A stretch of 64,000 nt of DNA. Origin: Symsagittifera roscoffensis. Taxonomy: Eukaryota > Xenacoelomorpha > Acoela > Convolutidae. Position 1 is the first letter of the stretch; each line of letters opens with the position of its first letter. The position numbers were made by a program, and so were the translations under genes. Below the pieces are notes generated by a model. It worked only from the letters and a program-made list of their open reading frames with translations, ran no database searches and was not told the DNA's origin. This document shows, piece by piece, positions 1 to 10,958 of the stretch. The DNA is taken from contig NC_087068.1 of the NCBI RefSeq assembly GCF_963678635.1, forward strand, positions 38,775,649 to 38,839,648. Direction: 5' to 3'.

Positions 1-639
1 GTTATGATTATTTTTTTTACAAAGTCACATGAAAATAAAAAAATACATTGCACTGTAGAATATAAATTTGCGCGTAGCTAGTATCATTAGATGAAAAATC
101 AGAGTAAAAAATTTTTAAATGTGTTTGATGATTATCAGTCTTAAAGCAATTTTAGGCAAACAGATGAAATAATTTAACTCGCCAAATTAAACTTTTTTAA
201 ATTTTACAATTCAAGACTTCAAAATTAAAACGTTCTCAAGTTAATCTAGAAAACTTTGCTAATTGCCAGTTCAATGGATAATTGTGACAGTCAAAGAAAG
301 CATTCTAGGAATCAGATAAAGAGATGGAATCATAAGTTTTTCAGTTTTTTCGATCTACAATTTAAAAAATTTTTTGATATCAAATTCAAAGCAATTTCAC
401 TCAATCAAATGTAACATGACATGAATCGATTCGTCGCTTATCTTTTAAAATGTTTAGTTTTATCGTTAATACGATTATTTGACTGTTTGCACAAAAATGC
501 TTTAAAACTGATAGTCAAGAAAAAGTTTTCAAAATTTTCAAGTTTTAAGACGGAGATATTGCACTTAAGCCAAGTTTTATCTGCGATCAGGTCAAATCGT
601 TTAACGGGGGCTTAAATTTTCTGAATTTTGCGAGTTCAT
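1..639. other. AT-rich intergenic DNA, nothing recognised
   Basis: No coding, RNA or clear repeat signature seen. The only frame above 60 codons has AT-driven composition and no motif. Confidence 0.6.
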
Positions 640-690
640 ATAAACAAGGCGCAAAGCCCTGAATGTTCCGACTGCCCTTTAATTGGCTTG
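640..690. repeat. Short terminal fragment of the foldback element family
   Basis: The sequence GAATGTTCCGACTGCC next to a GCAAAGCCCTG motif matches the end of the foldback element at 27749-29024 and of the arm at 42400-42928. Only about 40 bp are recognisable. Confidence 0.5.
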
Positions 691-719
691 AACAGTTCTC
701 GGTAAACTAATTATAAGCA

Positions 720-1537
720 CCCGGGTTGAAGTCGCAGAGAAAAACAGTATTTCTTCAGAAATATATTAAAAAAAATTCAGAAATTCTTCAGAAATTAAAT
801 TTATTATTAAATTGGAAACTTTCGAAAACGTTATTCGATACAAACCATTTTTTCCATATTTTTATCATAATTGCCGATTTTCTAATTAGCAACCTTAATC
901 AATTTTTTTTGTTGCAAAAAACTGTGTTTTTAGGTTGTTTTCAGCTGATTTTAAAGCTGTGGGGCATGCATGAATTTAAAAGATATATATTTTTTTCATA
1001 TTATTACCAGAAATTGGGCGCTGAAGCCTTCAAACTACCAACGCTAACTGCGTTTTTATGTTGTTCTTAGCAGATTTTTATCTGTAAGGGATGCATCAGT
1101 TCGCAAAACAAAGGTTTTTTTTTCCATATTTTCACCAAAAAATGCCGTGTTTCCATGCAAACTTAGTTGCTCAAACCTTTCAGCTTCAACGCCAACCAAT
1201 ATTTTTTGCAAAAAACAAACTTTTACGTAAATTTTAGCAAAGTTGTTATATTTTAAGCTATTTTGCTGCTTGTTTCTCTTTTGTAATGACACGTAAAAAA
1301 AAACTATCAAATCAAATCGAAACGATGTAAGAAGTTTTCCAGTTGTGCTTCCGAACAAAAACAGAAAAAAAACATAAAATAACCGTAATGTTACAGATCT
1401 AGAACAGTACTGACACATTTTGTTCCGGTGAAAAACAGAGTAAAAGTCTGATTTTGCTCTGATTCAGAACTGAATTTTTTTTTACAACTGTTGTTTCACT
1501 TGAAAAAGACTGATAACCACTGTGACTTCAACCCGGG
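720..1537. mobile_element. Candidate inverted-repeat (MITE-like) element with 18-bp ends CCCGGGTTGAAGTC
   Basis: CCCGGGTTGAAGTCGCAG at 720-737 is matched in reverse complement at 1520-1537 with one mismatch. Just outside the right end (1541-1559) is a second partial copy of the terminal motif (CACTGTGACTCCAACCCGAG). The interior is AT-rich with no credible gene. A clear target-site duplication was not seen. Confidence 0.5.
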
Positions 1538-1540
1538 AAC

Positions 1541-2439
1541 CACTGTGACTCCAACCCGAGCAAAACGATGAATTTTGGGCTGAAAATATCAAAATTTAAG
1601 TGCTGCAATTTGATTCATATATGGAATCAATGAAACCAATTAGCCGCCTCAATTCAATTTGAGCGATTTTGTGGAGCAGGAAAAATCATCTCGTATAAAT
1701 TACAAGCGAGCAGTTTAGACAGCCTTTTGGCAGGTTACTATACTGGTGTGCACACCTCGCTGCGCTAATTCAGACCAAAGGATCGATTCCTGGGAAACAA
1801 GAAATTTTATCAAAATTGTCTGAGTTAGAAAAAAACTACGATCCTGTATATTACTCACTTTTTTCAAAAGTCGGAACAATAATCCATAGAAAATATCCAG
1901 TTTTCTTTTAAGGTTTAGCTTAAGAAAAGGAACTTGTGCGACTCGAAAATTGTTCCAAATGGAGTTAAGGCAATCTGAGATGTTTCTATTACCATTTTAA
2001 CCGAGCGTAAAGTTTCTGTCTTTTTCGAAAACTTTGTCATCAACAATTCTTTTGCTTAGGTTGAATATAATTTCCCTGAATGGATTCATAAAAAAGAAAT
2101 TTTTTTTATTCTTAAGTGACATATGGTGGTATGGTAGTCTGCGCGTAAATGGCGGGGTGCGGTGGGTTAGTGGCGATGTAAGTGGCCACACTTCAAAACA
2201 AAACTCTCGGCGTTAGAAAAATAGCCCAAAAATGACGTTTTGACGCATTTTGTAGAGCGTTTCGATAAAAAAAATTGCGACGTTCAAATTGAGATCCTGA
2301 AGGGGTTCAAACGGGAGAGTTAAGTTTTGCGGAGCGAGTGTCAAGTGAAGGAAGTAGTAGTCGTGGAGTAAATGAGGGGGATATCCCAAAAAAAAATTGG
2401 AGAAAGAATTCGCTGCTAAAATTTTTAATCTGTTCCCAT
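1541..2439. other. Intergenic DNA with a possible Pol III box B-like motif
   Basis: Mostly unrecognised. Around 1726-1795 a TGGCAGGTTACTATACTGG segment is followed by GGATCGATTCC, loosely like Pol III A and B boxes of a tRNA-derived SINE head. No tRNA fold could be drawn, so it is left as a weak possibility. Confidence 0.3.
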
Positions 2440-2730
2440 AAGTATGACACGGGGGTGTTGCTGACGCCCTTCCTTCAGGGATATGCCCCCTTTGTACTAT
2501 TTTGAGATTTCCTTTTTTGGCTGATAAACCCAATTTTTTTTCCAATAAATACTAATTTTGGCCTGTTTTTCAAAACTTCGCCTACGGCGAAGAAAATTTG
2601 GTCAAAATAGGGTCTTTATAGTGATTTTTGAAAGCTCGGAAAATCAGTTTGGTCGAACTAAAAAAAGTCAATAAAATTTGAAAAGTTTTTGAAAATCTGC
2701 CTCACCCTCGAGAAAATCCTAGATCCAATT
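2440..2730 (+). repeat. Short interspersed repeat, family S, copy 1
   Basis: This diverged copy of a ~300-350-bp family has the order: a CCCCCTTTG.aCTATTTTGAG opening; a middle with GGCGAAGAAAATTTGGTCAAA; GGGTCTTT, GAAAGCTCGGAAAATCA and GGTCGA; and the end CTCGAGAAAATCCTAGATCC. Other copies lie at about 30535, 31263, 32760, 40912 and 62750. There is no open frame. Confidence 0.65.
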
Positions 2731-2739
2731 CTGCGTTGA

Positions 2740-3687
2740 GCCCAGTTTACTTGAATTTTGATAAACACTATTTCATTATATTTTGAACAAGAAAATGTAC
2801 CTGAAAGGTTTCGAGAAGCACTCTGCTCGAGGCAAAAATTTTCTGATCATGTAGCATGGAAAACAAAAATTAACAAGCTAGAATTGTTTATCAAACAGTT
2901 TTTTTTTAGTTTTTTTATAGTTGAGTCAGTGGTAATTGAAAAATTTCGAAAAGTAAAAAAACTTAAAACGATGCAGATAATATTAAAAAATTTTATTACA
3001 TGATGTTATTTTTATGCTGCAGTGAAAAATGCAAAATTTAATTCAAGTCTTCCCGCAAGCTTTAAAAGCCTGTACTGTTTATTTGAAAGCCACAAAACTT
3101 TTTCATCGTTCAGAATACCCCCGAAAAGAGGTGCGTTATTAGGCAAAGGCGTGGAAAAAAGAAAGCACAGCTGTGTGCTAAAAGGCAGTGGGTTTTAATT
3201 GCCACCTTATAACATTATAACATGCTCTTGAGTTGGAGTTTGTCGGCAGTGGAGTTTTGTTAGCAATTATTCGTGAAGCCAAACTTGAAATAAATGCAAT
3301 GCATTGACTGCCGTCGAACAAAATTTGTCGCGGAAAGGGCAAAATATTGTCGTTGGAAGTTTTTTGGATCAAGTCTTAATACCACAATAAAAGGTCATAG
3401 TGATATCATAATCAAACCCTTTCAGTCATGATACGGTAAAAAAATGGCAGAAATTGTCTCAAAAAATGGCATCAACTCTCATTGGTTCTGTGTTTAACCT
3501 AACTCATTAACTAATTTAATCATTAATATGAAATCAACAGGGCATTCAGAGTAAACAATTGAAGCAAAATTTCTCAGTTTGTTTTGATGCTTTTTAAATA
3601 CGTATATTTTCGATTTGCTTCATCTGAAGTGTTTTGGTAGTAGCACTCAATACTAATTTAACTCTAACCTACCTGGATTTCTACAGA
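2740..3687. other. Intergenic DNA, no gene recognised
   Basis: Contains a moderately GC-rich patch at about 3180-3370 without a recognisable domain. It may be debris of the LINE that begins at 3688, but no endonuclease motif was found. Confidence 0.4.
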
Positions 3688-4817
3688 AAAAGTCATGCGT
3701 GGACGCATTGACCGAATTCGCCGAATTTATCAGAGAGGGATGGGACAAAAAATTGGTTGGTCAATCATGCCTTGTTGATCTCAAAAAAGCATTTGATACC
3801 ATGAATCATGATCTTCTTTTGGCCAAATTGGAAAAAATACGACTGTAGAGGTCGGATTCATTGTCTTCTGAAAACTTACTTTACGAACCGGTTTCAATTT
3901 GTTCAAACTGGTAAAAATATATCTTCCAGGCGCTCTATGTCATGTGAAGTACTGCAAGGGTTAGTTTTAGGTCCCTTTTTGTTTTTAAAATATATAAATG
4001 ATCTTCCGAAAATTGCTGAAGGATCTGAGGCAGTTCTATTTGCTGATGATACTACAAAATGCAATGCAGATAAGAGCTCCTTGAATAAAGTGGAAAGATG
4101 GTTCAAAACGAATGGACTTAGTAATGATGTTTGGTAGTAACTTATCAAAAGTTACTTTGCTTTTGATATTTCAGTTCAAATACAAATGTGTAAAAATGTT
4201 GAGGCGTTTTTGTTGATATGAAACTTACTTTCAAATTTCAAATTGCAAAAAAAATAACAAAATTTTGTAGCATTGTCTGGAAAGCTAGTATAACTTTTCT
4301 AAACAGCAGATGCTTCGCTTTTACATAGCATACAAAATTCCTACAATCTTTCATGGAATTTTAATATACGGCAATACATCCCTATCTCACCTTACTGAGA
4401 TAATGAAATTACAAAAAAGAATATTGAGAGCAATTTTTTTCAAACGTAGATATGAATCAATCAAGGTAATTTTGAACGAAAACAAATTGCTTACTGTTTT
4501 CGATTTATACTTTTGTGAGATGTTTAAATACTTGTTTATGGAATTGCCATCAAAAAATAAATGGTTTTCTGTCTCAGCTTTACAACGAAAAAAGTGGACC
4601 GTGTACCAGGAGCAAAGCGAAAGGCGTAATTAAAGTGACAAAGTTTTTTACTACCGCTAAACAGAGATCGCTTACAGCAATAATTGTGCAGGCTTTTAAT
4701 TATTTATATCAAAATAACTTGATACCTGTTAATATACATGAAATGTCTCAAGTTAGCTGTTTGAGAAATAATCTTTTTTTTTCTAATTTATCTAAAAGAC
4801 AATCAGGACCTCTATGA
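3688..4817 (+). pseudogene. Degenerate LINE (non-LTR retrotransposon) reverse transcriptase, Jockey/CR1-like
   Basis: Three reading frames give the ordered core of a non-LTR reverse transcriptase. First comes SCVDALTEF with LVDLKKAFDTMNHDLL (about 3690-3830); then, after a one-base frame change near 3830, LLKTYFTNRFQFV, VLGPFLFLKYINDLP and the catalytic LFADD (3840-4137); then a thumb and C-terminal part with MKLQKRILRAIFFKRR (4310-4633) running on in another frame to 4817. Stops and indels separate the parts, so it is dead. No endonuclease domain was found upstream and no poly(A) tail or target duplication is evident. FADD and the YINDLP context are typical of Jockey/CR1-type elements; the exact clade needs a phylogeny. 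Confidence 0.85.
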
Positions 4818-5260
4818 ACTGTTTTTTAACTTCAGCCCTTAAATATTTTGATTGTTGAGTTAATGATTGCTCTCTTCTCTTTACTCTTCAGGATATCCTA
4901 CTCGATGAGCAGTACTGCTCTTTAGTATATCCCTTCAGACATAATATATTGCTTTTGGCATGGTATATGTAGCAGGTAGAGTAATTCAAATTTCAAATGG
5001 TTGTTTCTTGATCTCAAAAATTAGGAATGTTTTTCTATAATTTGAGCTACAGTATGAGTCAAGCTCTAGTTTGAGCCGATGTTTTTGATTCCTTTCCGAC
5101 TTTTTTCAACGTTCAACCTTCAGTCAGAATTATTTTAAACTTGTTTATGGGCAACCTATAAAATGATTACGCTAAAGTCATCCACACCAGATTTTCAGCA
5201 GAGCTCGAAAATAACGATTAAAAAGAGACCCAGAAACTTCTAGATCGAGCAAAGTCACGA
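4818..5260. other. Non-coding DNA after the LINE fragment
   Basis: Possibly LINE 3' UTR at the start; no tail or terminal duplication seen. Confidence 0.4.
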
Positions 5261-5412
5261 CATATCCATTTTGAGTCTCGATGGTAGGCACATCTCTATT
5301 TTGGGTTGTGCAATGTCACTTCATACCCATTTGAGTCGCAATTATTGCATCATACCCGTTTTGGGTCCCGATGGTCGCCACCTAACCATTTTGGCCGCAA
5401 GGATGGCAACAT
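5261..5412 (+). repeat. Diverged ~30-bp minisatellite, about five units
   Basis: Successive units read roughly CATAYCCATTTTGGGTCCCGATGGTcgcaa (shown here in part): CATATCCATTTTGAG, CATCTCTATTTTGGG, CATACCCATTTGAG, CATACCCGTTTTGGG, then a more diverged fifth. Units differ at many positions, so this is an old array. The overlapping 75-codon frame is a consequence of the repeat, not a gene. Confidence 0.6.
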
Positions 5413-5731
5413 ACACCCCCGACCTCGGCCCAGGTTTGAGTTTGGGGCTTGAGTTTGAGAGGTGCAGTTGGTGGATTTGCACAAGAATTTTGGGTTAGGA
5501 GGACAATTTATCACGCACTATCGCATTCGTCCTTGCACTTTTATTGTCTTCGCAGAGGTTCGGTTACACGATCTGATGTTTTGAAGGCAAACGACTTGTC
5601 AGTATGGAATTAAGTGACTCGTTTCACTTCTTAATAATGTTACAAACTTAATTTTTAATTTTCAAATTGAGAAATAAATTGACAAATTGCGTTTTATAAA
5701 TTCAATCATGAGTTTCCTTTTTTAGAAACAC

Positions 5732-5737
5732 TTTATT
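5732..5737 (-). terminator. Polyadenylation signal AATAAA of the PLAC8-family gene
   Basis: The plus-strand tttatt reads AATAAA on the minus strand, a short distance after the TGA stop at 5752-5750. The close spacing suggests a very short 3' UTR. Inferred from sequence only. Confidence 0.55.
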
Positions 5738-5749
5738 TCGAGTTTCTGA

Positions 5750-7440
5750 TCACGTGCGTGACATAGCGAGGGCGCTGACCTCTCTAGCCGACTGGGAGAT
5801 AGCACAGCAGGTGCAGCACACGACAGCTGCCACATCAGAAACACATCCACCCTCTATGTTCCGATTAGATCGCACCTGCAAAACAATCAAATTATAGAGG
5901 CACTCTTAAAAAGAGGGAGAGGTTACAAAAACCTTACGTACCCGTAATTCTCGCGCAATCTTATGCAGAGGTTTTTTCCTATTTTATCCTCCAGTAAATT
6001 ATCGCCCCCCCCCCTCCCTCCCCCCATTAACTCCCTCTCATGACGCATATTTTCAATGGCCACTAAAACAGTCGAAGAGATCCACTCACTCATTATGATA
6101 ACTCGAGACTTAATTCAAAATGATATTTTTGAGTAAGATAAAACAATACTATTACTGTAGTGGGCTGATAACATTTTGATCGTGAGGCGACAATTCGTAA
6201 CGGGCGACAATTCGTCAGAAGCGACAATTCGTAACAGAACATTAAGCGTTGAACACTGATTCACGCGCAGTGTTCCTCTCGTGCAGCGGAGCAAGAGTAT
6301 TCTTTTTACGTCGCCTGTTACCAATTGTCGCCTGTTACGAATTTTAGCCCTTCCCATTTAGATACTAGGCGAGGGCGGGGGAGGGGCTGCAATGTGAAAG
6401 AGAAAAACTATTGAGACAAACCAATGATTTTCCCCCATCTTTTAATCGGGTTTTCTCACCTTGCCTCTGACTGATGCCCAGCTGTAGACGTTGAGAAGCG
6501 GGATGCCGGTGAGGACGCAATGGAGGAGACAGATGTCGCCCACAGACTCCGCCGTCTTTCCTGAATAAAACCAAAGTTAAGTTCAGTGACAAGCTGGAGT
6601 TTAAGTGTCTCTTTCGGTTTCTCGGATCCCGTTCAAAATCAATTAAGGTTTGAACGGTTATTTGCGGTTTTGTCAAATCTTCTAAGCCTTGTTGAAGTTG
6701 GGCAGGAAACCTCGACTCGAGTAATCTTGACCCATGCCACTTTTGTTGGGCTGTACTGTGCAGTTTGCAAGTTACCAAAATTATTTTACGCCTTTTTGAT
6801 TTCAAATTTCAACCCCTTTATTGGCACTGGCTGTCAGCCTGTCAAGTAACTATCACATTACGTTATTTTACGTACCAATCAGATCTTTTAGATCATCACT
6901 CCAAATTGAAATTGAAGAAGTAAATATAAACAAACGCCCGTTAACTACTCTACACACGGGCGCAACGTATAAAAAGTTAAACTGCAGTTGAAAACAAGAA
7001 TAAAATAATTTTTCCATATTTTTGATTTTGCTTGAAAATCAGTCTTACCCTCGTAAAAATCCGTGGTAATGTTGTAGATACATTGATGCTCGTAAGTGAC
7101 ATACTTATAAGGGTTACTTGGATGTCTATCCCATCATCCTCATTACTTATGAGGATGATGGGATGGATGTCCAGCTATTTTACCCAGTATTTCATCGACG
7201 GGTTTTGTGACCTCACAGCATGTGATTGGCGCACCAATTCGATGTTTTTAACAAAACCCATCAAGGCTATGAATTTTCTCGGCAGCTTTTCGCTCGCGCA
7301 TCTCGACCCCCATGCTGTTTGTTGGCGTTCAAAATCTATTAAAATGACTCACCGTGGACATAGCATGGCACAATAATGGTCATGATGCATGTTTTTATGT
7401 CCTCAAAACAGCCGAAGAGACTACTGGTCCACTCGCTCAT
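5750..7440 (-). CDS. PLAC8/cornifelin-family small cysteine-rich membrane protein, complete three-exon gene
   Basis: The exons (minus strand) are 7440-7353, 6560-6460 and 5875-5750. They were found from GC-richer blocks with GT/AG borders and joining phases (1, then 0), and give 315 nt, 104 residues. The protein starts MSEWTSSLFGCFEDIKTC, continues with VPCYVHGKTAESVGDICLLH (residues about 24-43) and ends with IEGG, a D, VVCCTCC and QSARE. This is the PLAC8 order: W..LF.CF.D, P-C near G-K-x-A-E, a basic R-x-K-x-R-x-N-I-x-G segment, then the D...CC..C cluster and Q...RE. Family members are about 100-120 residues and are linked to membranes; their biochemical role varies by lineage, so none is assigned. 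ATG at 7440 is the only start upstream of the conserved W. AATAAA follows the stop by about 12 nt. Introns are about 0.8 and 0.6 kb. Confidence 0.87.
6036..6112 (-). pseudogene. Degenerate duplicate of PLAC8-gene exon 1 inside intron 2
   Basis: The minus strand reads ATG-AGT-GAG-TGG with a similar 5' flank (a short AT-rich stretch ending ...TAT.A..ATGAG), then a lesion after W followed by sequence matching exon 1 at 7440-7353 out of frame. The copy lacks the nine bases coding T-S-S in the intact exon, carries further changes, and has lost the P-C-x-x-x-G end. It lies between exon 2 (ends 6460) and exon 3 (starts 5875), so it would be spliced out with the intron. It is probably a remnant of a partial tandem duplication of this locus. 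Confidence 0.6.
6187..6345. mobile_element. Short MITE-like element built from iterated CGACAATTCGTAAC units
   Basis: The left end has three direct copies of a unit close to GCGACAATTCGTAAC. The right end has two inverted copies (GTCGCCTGTTACCAATT, GTCGCCTGTTACGAATT). The core is about 60-70 bp with no coding sequence. The repeats give a terminal inverted repeat of about 30 bp with inner subrepeats. It lies in intron 2 of the PLAC8 gene. No target-site duplication was resolved. Confidence 0.6.
7118..7173. repeat. Imperfect 25-bp inverted repeat (hairpin) in PLAC8 intron 1
   Basis: Two arms match the core ATCCCATCATCCTCAT and its complement around a five-base loop (tactt), with two or three mismatches near the base. 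It could fold as a hairpin in the transcript or be MITE debris. No second copy was seen. Confidence 0.5.
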
Positions 7441-8796
7441 TGTTAATATAACTCGATAGTTATTTTATTATAGTGAAATTTGATATTTTAAAGCTTTTTT
7501 GATACTTTCGGTTTTATAAATGTTTAGGGTTATACTTATGGGATTAAAAATGAAATCGGATCATGAAAATTAAAAATTTTTGAAACAATATTTTTGCGTG
7601 CTTTTGATATAATTTTTGCCTTTCTTTAGATGTTTTCAGGGGTGAAATATGATCGGAAGGAGGCTGTAATATCCAATAATACTAATGTAGGGTTCAAAGA
7701 GGTGAGTTTATTTGAAAAATGCCTTTGGATCAGCGAAATGAATTTTCAGCAGTCTTTTGAAGTTAATTGAACAGCCGCCAAAAAAATTCCAATATTTCGG
7801 TAACAATTTCCGTTTTTTTTCTCAGGTGTGTTCAAAATATATAATCAATTTTGTACAGCAATGGGGCTATAAATGATTGGAAAAGTGTGTTTTTGGAGTA
7901 CAGGTAGCAGCAACTATATGGTATGCGTAATGAATGAATGATTCCCCGTTCACTTATCAAGAGGGACTTTTAACATTAATATAACACCATTTTATTCGCC
8001 AAGGGTTCTATCATGTTATCTATGTTGTTATCTTCACTTCAGCCTAACTGATAATTAAAGAAGAAAGTCATCGCAACCTAAAATTCTCCACAATATAAAA
8101 TATTATCCATAAAAGTTTGCTATTACTTTGATGAAACTCTTGACCGGTTTCGAACATCTATGTGTAAAAACTTTTAAAAGTTAAACAAATATTTGATTGG
8201 AATTTTTTTCTTAGTTAAATTAAATTTTTTCAATTGCTATTTCATCAAAACATTATTTTTTTGGCTACAAAATACTTCGGAATATTGGGCATGACTGTTA
8301 CCAATCAAGTTACAACCCTCTGCTTGTTATTGGGCTGTTATAACAGTGTTTTATTACCTGTCCCCTCCAATTCTGGCTTTAACGCGTATATAATGGGAAT
8401 ACGAGCCCCTCTCCATTCCCAGAGGAAGATTCACTTTTAGTCGTTCACGTGAAGTGGGAAAAGTGACAGTAGAATGGGGGCTTAAAACAGGAAAAAGCTG
8501 AAGATTACAAACCCCGAGGGTGTAAAATTTCACATCGAGTTTACTGGTTTATCAATCAAGCTATAAGCTATTGGAAATTTTGAAGCGGAGGTATCAACGT
8601 ATAAGAGCACAATTTGGTATTTAATTTTATGGAAACTCTTAATGATTTCGTTGTCTGGTGTAAACAAAAAATAGAATATACTTTTTTAATAAAGAGTGAC
8701 AATTTTCATTGGGCTAGTAGTTTAAATAGGTTAAACACATTTTAAAAGGCACTTTCTTGTGTCAATTGAATCAACAAAGCGGAGTAAGACATTATA
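7441..8796. other. Intergenic DNA between the PLAC8 gene and gypsy-1
   Basis: Upstream of the PLAC8 start; its promoter would lie here, but no TATA box or other element can be assigned with confidence. No coding exon was recognised. Confidence 0.45.
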
Positions 8797-9747
8797 TGTT
8801 TGAATCATTTTTCTAATTGCCCTGGTCTTAGTATGTTGCTTCTGATTAATATTTGAATATTTGATGAACACTTGGATGAATATTTGAAGTTATTTTTGCA
8901 ATTGAAGTTTCTCGAAAACATAACATTATATAGCTTTGGGTCTAGAATCATGAAATAACTTTTTTGCAAATGCTTAATACCCATTTTTAATGCCATTAAA
9001 AATAATTGAAATATTTGTCGTAAAAGTTCGGTATGATATTTGTCGTCGAAATTTACCTTTACTCATTATTCCGACAATCCCCTCATGGGTGGAAAAGAGC
9101 TGGGTGGAATGGGGGTAGGGCCTGTTTTTTTTCAGGAGGATTTCGGCACTTCAAACAAGCTCGCAATGGGTCGTAGGGGAGTGCTATCATTTTACAGCCT
9201 TTTCAGCCATGATTCGGAACGAAAAAAAATTCAGAAAACTCTCTGTTGGGATGTAATTGTCTAAATTATCACTGATTTTCCCCTTTAACACTAAATTAGA
9301 TAATGACTGGCAGTAAATTAATTAGAGCCTGACGTCCTAATCTATTTCCCTAATGTTTTAAGCGCTATATTAATGAATTTTAATCTTTGGTGCATTTTTT
9401 GTGTTGTATTTTATTGTCAATCAATGAAGTCAAAAAAAACTGTAGTTGCATACCAAGTAATCAACTAAGCTACCCTTGCTCATGTGTAGTGAGATAGGGA
9501 CCAGTTTTGAGTTTATGTAAGTGCTGTCAATTGTTTGAGATAGGAACCAGTTCTGAGTTTATGTAAGTGCTATCAATTTGTTCCTTCTGTCTGGGGACCT
9601 GCTGTCGTGACCTTGCGATCTCTAATGTCCGATGTGATCTGAAATAAGACAGTGCAGTAAGATTTCGATTTGATGCCTAACAGTTGACTACAATTACACT
9701 TAACAAACAAACCTTTTTTCGACATTATACATTTACGAACTTCAACA
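8797..9747 (+). repeat. 5' LTR of gypsy-1
   Basis: Starts TGTTTGAATCATTT and ends AACTTCAACA. The last base is also the A of the gag ATG. The next bases, TGGCGCAGCC, start with the TGG expected of a primer-binding site opposite a tRNA 3' CCA, so primer site and gag start appear to overlap. Two near-copies of TGAGATAGGRACCAGTT lie inside (about 9489 and 9537). Pairs with 14092-15029. Confidence 0.92.
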
Positions 9748-10958
9748 TGGCGCAGCCAGCAGAGAAAAGAGGCGGGGGGAAAAGTCCACTTAAAATAATA
9801 TCATTTTGGGATGCACGAACACCGGAACCTCCAGTTTACTGGGAGGAGGGGATAGTTAAATTTCACTGGGGGATGATAGCAAAATACGACATTGATCCCG
9901 ATGATTTCTATTTTGCGAGTACTTTAAATGCGGCGGCTATCACGGCGTTGCCTGAGGAGGTCATTGGGAAAAACCATCTCGATTCGGAAAAGAAGTTAAA
10001 GTCTAATCTATAACTTTGTATTCAAGACGAGGCGCAAAGGATATTCAAAGCACAAAAACCGGCGGTTAATGTTAAAACAGTACGTTACCCACGGGTCCTT
10101 GACGAGATGCAAGATGTTTTTCAATGTGAGCGGAATGTAACTCATGAAAGGGGACTTTTCTACGGATGAAAACAACGTGAGAATGAAACTTTCGAGAAAT
10201 TCCACGCGGAATTAAGCGCCCTAGCAGGCAGATGTGATTTTGCCAATTCGGCCGAAAATGTTTGTGATATTTTCATTATGAATATGCGGGAATCGGATTG
10301 CCAACGAGAATTATCACAATCAACAAAGTTACCAGAGGAAGTCTACAGGATCGCAATATCGTATGAACGTGGTGAGCGCGCATACAAATCAAATACTGGA
10401 AAACCAGCTTCAACAGCGCCGGCGATTCCTATAAAACAGGAACCGGCCAATAATATAAGAAGGGGACAAGGATTTTTCCGAGGTCGAGGACGCGGGGGAC
10501 GTGGAGGATACACCCAAGTATCAAGTAGTGAGGGAAGCGGCAATAACCGTAGGTGTTATAATTGCGACGCAACAAATTTTACCCTTGACCACATAGCAAA
10601 CTGTTCTGCAAAGGGAGCAACATGGAACTCGTGCCGAAAACTGGGACACTTTGAACGAACATGCCGAGGAATTAGGAGGGGTACTAACCAATGGAGAGGA
10701 CGAGGACGAGTCGGCTTAGTCAGAGATGAAAATGAGCACCATCAGAGCACGCAGAATGTTAATGATTTGATAGAAGATCCAGTGTCGTGGGTGAACCAGC
10801 AGGGAAGCGGGGCAAATGAATCTATGACGTCAGAATCGGACAATTACATGGTAATGTCAATAAAAAGGAAGAAGAATGAAACTGAACTGAAGATCCCTGG
10901 GGCCCGAGTCCAGGTTGAGGTGTCAGGAAAGAAGAAAAGAAGATGTGGTTGTGGATAG
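9747..10958 (+). pseudogene. gypsy-1 gag (capsid/nucleocapsid) with two in-frame stops
   Basis: One frame from ATG 9747 to the stop ending at 10958 (403 codons), interrupted at 10011-10013 (TAA) and 10167-10169 (TGA). Near the C-terminus is a glycine/arginine-rich basic stretch (RGRGRGGRGG, about 10482-10512) followed by nucleocapsid-type zinc-binding motifs: CYNC...H...C and SCRKLGHFERTC. The second motif has W where its first cysteine is expected, so only the first looks able to bind zinc. In a live element gag would package element RNA. The two stops alone would block full-length gag. Confidence 0.85.

Noticed and set aside
6005-6026. Poly-C run and similar homopolymer tracts (24085-24100, 31670-31692, 40919-40931)
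   Set aside because: Simple sequence with no further structure; two belong to the family S repeat.
7050-7115. Possible extra PLAC8 exon reading YEHQCIYNITTDFYEG before a GTAAGA donor in matching phase
   Set aside because: Exon 1 at 7440-7353 joins exon 2 in the same phase with the family P-C...G-K motif, giving a complete protein. This segment has no family motif and no clear acceptor.
9040-9264. 74-codon frame also present at 14332-14555
   Set aside because: Both lie within the gypsy-1 LTRs, so the repetition is explained by the LTRs and there is no sign of coding function.
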